Below, piece by piece: positions 5,819 to 8,044 of a stretch of 8,044 bases of DNA. The translations under genes were made by a program, and so were the position numbers. This DNA is from Spirochaeta sp. (GTDB lineage Bacteria > Spirochaetota > Spirochaetia > DSM-2461), in the NCBI GenBank assembly GCA_030635565.1, contig DAOVYP010000083.1:1-8044 (forward strand), given 5' to 3'. The stretch's first letter is position 1, and each line of letters begins with the position of its first letter. The notes under the pieces are model-generated. The model made no database searches, was not told the origin of the DNA, and saw nothing but the letters and a program-made list of their open reading frames with translations.

Positions 5819-5852
5819 ATGGCAAATCATGGACATAGCATGGCAATTATTG
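5819..5852. promoter_or_regulatory. Candidate AraC-family operator: ATGGCAA direct repeats 21 bp apart
   Basis: ATGGCAA occurs at 5819-5825 and again at 5840-5846, exactly 21 bp apart; the wider match is ATGGCAAnTnnTG, 10 of 13 positions. AraC-family proteins commonly bind direct-repeat half-sites one or two helical turns apart, often about 21 bp. The promoter-proximal repeat reaches the expected -35 position of the kinase promoter, the geometry of AraC at araBAD. Both repeats overlap the possible start codons of the regulator gene, so a coding origin is the main alternative. Confidence 0.4.
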
Positions 5853-6763
5853 ACCTGAATGATTCTTTAGAACCGAATTTTTTCTCAGAACAGGTACGAA
5901 CAGCCAGGCGCTTTTTCAAACCTGATGCTCAGGAAGCCGATGCAGAAATATATCAGGTTGTATCCGGCGGTATGGAAATATGCATCCCCGGGTATGAAGT
6001 GAACCGAAACGATTTCAACTTCTGGGCGGTTGAACTGGTAAGCTCAGGCCGGGGATCACTGCGCCTGAACGGTCGTGATTTCGATCTCATGCCGGGTTCG
6101 GTGTACTCTTATGGACCGGGAATTCAACACCGGATCTCAGCCGACAAAGGTGAAGCCCTGGAAAAATATTTCATCGATATTATCCCGGGTAGTCTGGTAC
6201 AGCCCTCATTCACCATACTGAAAGATCAGTTATCAATAAATGTCCTCTACAGCCATTCCCTTGAATCACTGAGAAGATCGTTTGAAGAAATTACAGAGTA
6301 CGGCGGGATTCACACAAAGGGCAGTGTGGAGATATGCTCGAAACTCTTCGAGATTCTTTTGCTCAAAATCACAGAAACCTCCACTGACCAAAGCGTTGGT
6401 GAATCTTCGGCGTATGAAGCCTATAAACGCTGCAGAAAAATTATCAACAACCGTTATCCGGAGATAATGACTGTCCAGGCTGTTGCCGATGAAGCCAATA
6501 TTGACATTTCTTATCTTTGCCGACTCTTCAAAAAGTTTGATATTCAAACTCCATACAAGCTCATTACCAGGCTCAGGATGAATCATGCCGCAGGTATGCT
6601 GATTCGCGATGGCATGAGTGTTAAACGAGTTGCCATTGAGCTGGGATATGAAGATCCCTTCACTTTTTCCAGGCGATTCAAGAAGAGTATGGGGATTTCT
6701 CCACAGAGGTTCACCAGAGGATATAAGGAAAACCGGATTACCATTGATAGTGATGACAGGTGA
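5819..6763 (+). CDS. AraC/XylS-family transcriptional regulator
   Basis: A 314-aa DNA-binding regulator. The N-terminal half is a cupin-like sensor (about residues 45-125; LRLNGRDFDLMPGSVYSYGP, then GIQHRISA with a typical His). The C-terminal part carries two helix-turn-helix motifs, the first around 218-240 (VQAVADEANIDISYLCRLFK) and the second around 267-290 (VKRVAIELGYEDPFTFSRRF), ending in the family motif GISPQRF. It is divergent from the kinase-dehydrogenase-PF08013 operon, with only 36 bp between start codons, so it probably responds to the sugar or polyol and controls that operon and itself. The start is uncertain. ATG 5819 has AAGG too close to work; ATG 5840 (residue 8) has only a weak TGGA. 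A start at 5840 would leave one candidate operator repeat upstream of the gene. Whether it activates or represses is not visible. Confidence 0.92.
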   Translation: MANHGHSMAIIDLNDSLEPNFFSEQVRTARRFFKPDAQEADAEIYQVVSGGMEICIPGYEVNRNDFNFWAVELVSSGRGSLRLNGRDFDLMPGSVYSYGPGIQHRISADKGEALEKYFIDIIPGSLVQPSFTILKDQLSINVLYSHSLESLRRSFEEITEYGGIHTKGSVEICSKLFEILLLKITETSTDQSVGESSAYEAYKRCRKIINNRYPEIMTVQAVADEANIDISYLCRLFKKFDIQTPYKLITRLRMNHAAGMLIRDGMSVKRVAIELGYEDPFTFSRRFKKSMGISPQRFTRGYKENRITIDSDDR

Positions 6764-6771
6764 TTTGGCAG

Positions 6772-6799
6772 TTGACCCCCGGCATCCACCGGGGGTTAA
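6772..6799. terminator. Convergent-gene terminator hairpin
   Basis: ACCCCCGG at 6775-6782 and CCGGGGGT at 6789-6796 form a perfect 8-bp stem around the loop CATCCA. The outer TTG/TAA add three pairs including one wobble. It fills the 54-bp gap between the regulator and transaldolase stop codons. T runs on both sides are short, so termination may be modest and bidirectional. Confidence 0.7.
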
Positions 6800-6817
6800 T
6801 TTCTCCGGGTAGACAGA

Positions 6818-7900
6818 TTACTCGATGTCCGGGTTCGGGATCATAAGGTCCCGGATGATGGCCAGCAGCGATTCGTATCCGCCGATGAATTGGCGCAGGG
6901 TACGGCGGGTCGGGCCGAAGTTCTCGAATTCCTCAGGTTTCATACCATCGGGTTCATAGGCCTTCACGAAATCCTCGAAGTTTTCTTTTAGAACCTTAAT
7001 CATCTCCGGATCCGGAGCGACGCTTGTAGTCTCGGTAATCGGCATATCCGAACCGTTGTAACGGATCTGCCATTTATACGGGATGGTATGGATGACATTG
7101 CCGCCGATGAGTTCGGCAACGTGATTATAGTTCCGGTAAGCGGCACCCAGCACCCGGGTTCGGAATCCCCTCTCTTTGAAAATCCGGGCGGCATTTTTCA
7201 TCACGGCGACACCGGCCAACTCGAGATAGGCGGGATTAACCAGGATGTTCCTGTTGTTGGCGATGATTTTGAGCCAGTCATCAACACGGCCGATCATGAT
7301 GGTGCAGACAGGGCTCATGGAAGTTGTGTCCTTACCCTCTTTTTCCCGGCGGGCCAACCCTTGTTCGACGGCCTCGGCAACGGCAATGGCCTGAGGGACG
7401 CTGAAACTCACCGTGGCATTGATGTTCACACCCTGGTAAGTGGATTCTTCGATGGCCTCGACACCGGCCGCGGTAGCGGGCATTTTCACCTGAATATTCG
7501 GTGCCAGTTTATCGAACCTAAGAGCCTGTTCCACCATAGCCTCAGCATTCCGGTGGAACTTGGCATTAGTCTGAATGGAGATGCGACCCTTGAGCCCTTT
7601 TTTCTTATCAAAAACGGGTTTCAGGATTTCGGCACCCTTTACGGCCATTTCTTCGATGAGCTGCCAGGCCACCGCATCTTCGTCAGCGGTGGGGTTCCGA
7701 GCCGCAATTTCGAGAATCCGGTCCCGCCAGAGATCCAATTCATTCTTTAAGACGTTGTAAACGATGACGGGGTTCGTAGTGGCCCCAACGGCACCGTTCG
7801 GGATTGCGTATTCCAGTTCCTTTATGGAACAGGAATCATTCCAGTAATCGGTTTCCGTAGTTTCCGTCATGATTTTCAGTTTTGGATCCATCGTAGCCAT
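6818..7900 (-). CDS. Transaldolase-family protein
   Basis: A 360-aa class I (Schiff-base) barrel enzyme of the transaldolase family (PF00923). The catalytic Lys139 lies in NIQVKMPATAAGVEAI. Other family features are WNDSCS (20-25), VGATTNPVIVYN (38-49), INATVSFSVPQA (160-171) and IGRVDDWL (203-210). The length is nearer the classical 310-380-aa transaldolases than the 215-aa fructose-6-phosphate aldolases. By my alignment the residue that is Glu96 in TalB (catalytic water) is Gln110 here (SIQTN), and TalB Phe178 corresponds to about Met202 (CTIMIGR), so the exact reaction may differ from textbook transaldolase. A strong AAGGAG lies six bases before the ATG. The gene stands alone, converging on the regulator, and has more G/C-ending codons than the kinase operon, suggesting constitutive high expression. 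It could shuttle fructose 6-phosphate made by the neighbouring pathway. Confidence 0.88.
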   Translation of the reverse strand: MATMDPKLKIMTETTETDYWNDSCSIKELEYAIPNGAVGATTNPVIVYNVLKNELDLWRDRILEIAARNPTADEDAVAWQLIEEMAVKGAEILKPVFDKKKGLKGRISIQTNAKFHRNAEAMVEQALRFDKLAPNIQVKMPATAAGVEAIEESTYQGVNINATVSFSVPQAIAVAEAVEQGLARREKEGKDTTSMSPVCTIMIGRVDDWLKIIANNRNILVNPAYLELAGVAVMKNAARIFKERGFRTRVLGAAYRNYNHVAELIGGNVIHTIPYKWQIRYNGSDMPITETTSVAPDPEMIKVLKENFEDFVKAYEPDGMKPEEFENFGPTRRTLRQFIGGYESLLAIIRDLMIPNPDIE

Positions 7901-7936
7901 GAGAGTCTCCTTCTTATATTCCTATTGTCTGACATT

Positions 7937-7965
7937 ATGATATTACAGTTTCGTTCCAGCGTAAA
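7937..7965 (-). promoter_or_regulatory. Possible promoter of the transaldolase-family gene
   Basis: On the minus strand TTTACG (7965-7960) and TATCAT (7942-7937) are 17 bp apart, giving three and five of six consensus matches. The predicted start site near 7930 would leave a leader of about 30 nt containing the AAGGAG site at 7912-7907. The 144-bp spacer from 7901 to the window end contains no gene and must also carry the promoter for the plus-strand gene beyond the edge. Confidence 0.35.
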
Positions 7966-8032
7966 GTGATTTTGTCAAAAAACCGAAAATATATGTCTTG
8001 TGTGATTTATTTGCAGCCATTCAACAAATAGA

Positions 8033-8039
8033 GGGAGGA
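8033..8039 (+). promoter_or_regulatory. Strong ribosome binding site of a plus-strand gene starting just outside the window
   Basis: GGGAGGA followed by TAAAA at the window end is a near-perfect Shine-Dalgarno with five bases of spacer already present, so a start codon is expected within the next few bases beyond 8044. The gene is divergent from the transaldolase-family gene, and nothing of its product can be seen. Confidence 0.65.
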
Positions 8040-8044
8040 TAAAA

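Noticed and set aside
5783..5836. 18-residue N-terminal extension of the kinase from ATG 5836
   Set aside because: FGGY kinases begin a few residues before the DLGTT motif; the extension has no ribosome binding site and would run into the regulator's start.
7088..7750. 220-aa open frame on the plus strand opposite the transaldolase-family gene
   Set aside because: It is antisense to a well-conserved gene with G/C-rich third positions, which commonly leaves long open antisense frames; no family is recognisable.
7973..7978. Perfect TTGACA -35 box on the minus strand upstream of the transaldolase-family gene
   Set aside because: No -10-like hexamer lies 15-19 bp downstream (the sequence there is AACGAA), so it was not called as the promoter, though an atypical promoter cannot be excluded.
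8001..8016. CRP-like half site TGTGA with a six-base spacer
   Set aside because: The second half reads TGCAG rather than TCACA, so the palindrome fails.

Overview
The window looks like a chromosomal carbohydrate-catabolism locus from a free-living, probably anaerobic or fermentative bacterium of roughly 50% GC. Gene style (an isolated periplasmic sugar-binding protein, an FGGY kinase/GatD/GatZ cluster, purine-rich ribosome binding sites, palindrome-rich spacers) reminded me of spirochaetes. That placement is an impression and was not tested by alignment.

Layout. Positions 2-562 (+) hold the C-terminal two thirds of a ribose/galactose-type periplasmic sugar-binding protein, cut by the window edge. 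Positions 563-795 are a non-coding spacer with four stem-loops, three of which share a CTTG/CAAG loop and a conserved downstream tail, closed by a terminator. Positions 796-5782 (-) form one catabolic unit read right to left: FGGY-family kinase, GatD-like zinc polyol dehydrogenase, GatZ/KbaZ-family protein (PF08013), and, after a 97-bp gap holding a possible 14-codon leader ORF, an aldo/keto reductase. The first three genes are joined by 4-bp start/stop overlaps (GTGA, ATGA). A divergent AraC-family regulator (5819 or 5840 to 6763, +) starts 36-57 bp from the kinase and is the obvious local regulator. A convergent terminator follows at about 6772-6799, then a transaldolase-family gene on the minus strand (6818-7900). 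The last bases (8033-8039) are a strong Shine-Dalgarno for a plus-strand gene beginning just outside the window.

How the genes may work together. The GatD-like dehydrogenase and the PF08013 protein both point to tagatose 6-phosphate chemistry. No PTS genes and no GatY/KbaY catalytic aldolase subunit are visible, so PTS uptake plus tagatose-bisphosphate aldolase is not the obvious model. PF08013 proteins are known to act as D-tagatose-6-phosphate 4-epimerases in an Agrobacterium hexitol pathway. I therefore infer a non-PTS hexitol or hexose route: polyol oxidation and ATP-dependent phosphorylation in either order, then C4 epimerisation to fructose 6-phosphate. The aldo/keto reductase could supply the hexitol from an aldose such as galactose, and the transaldolase-family enzyme could process the product. 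Substrates are inference; family assignments are strong.

The most interesting non-coding signals are two ATGGCAA direct repeats exactly 21 bp apart in the divergent start region, with a 13-bp exact copy 290 bp away inside the kinase gene (an AraC-like looping geometry); the absence of a usable Shine-Dalgarno for either divergent gene; and the stem-loop cluster after the binding-protein gene.
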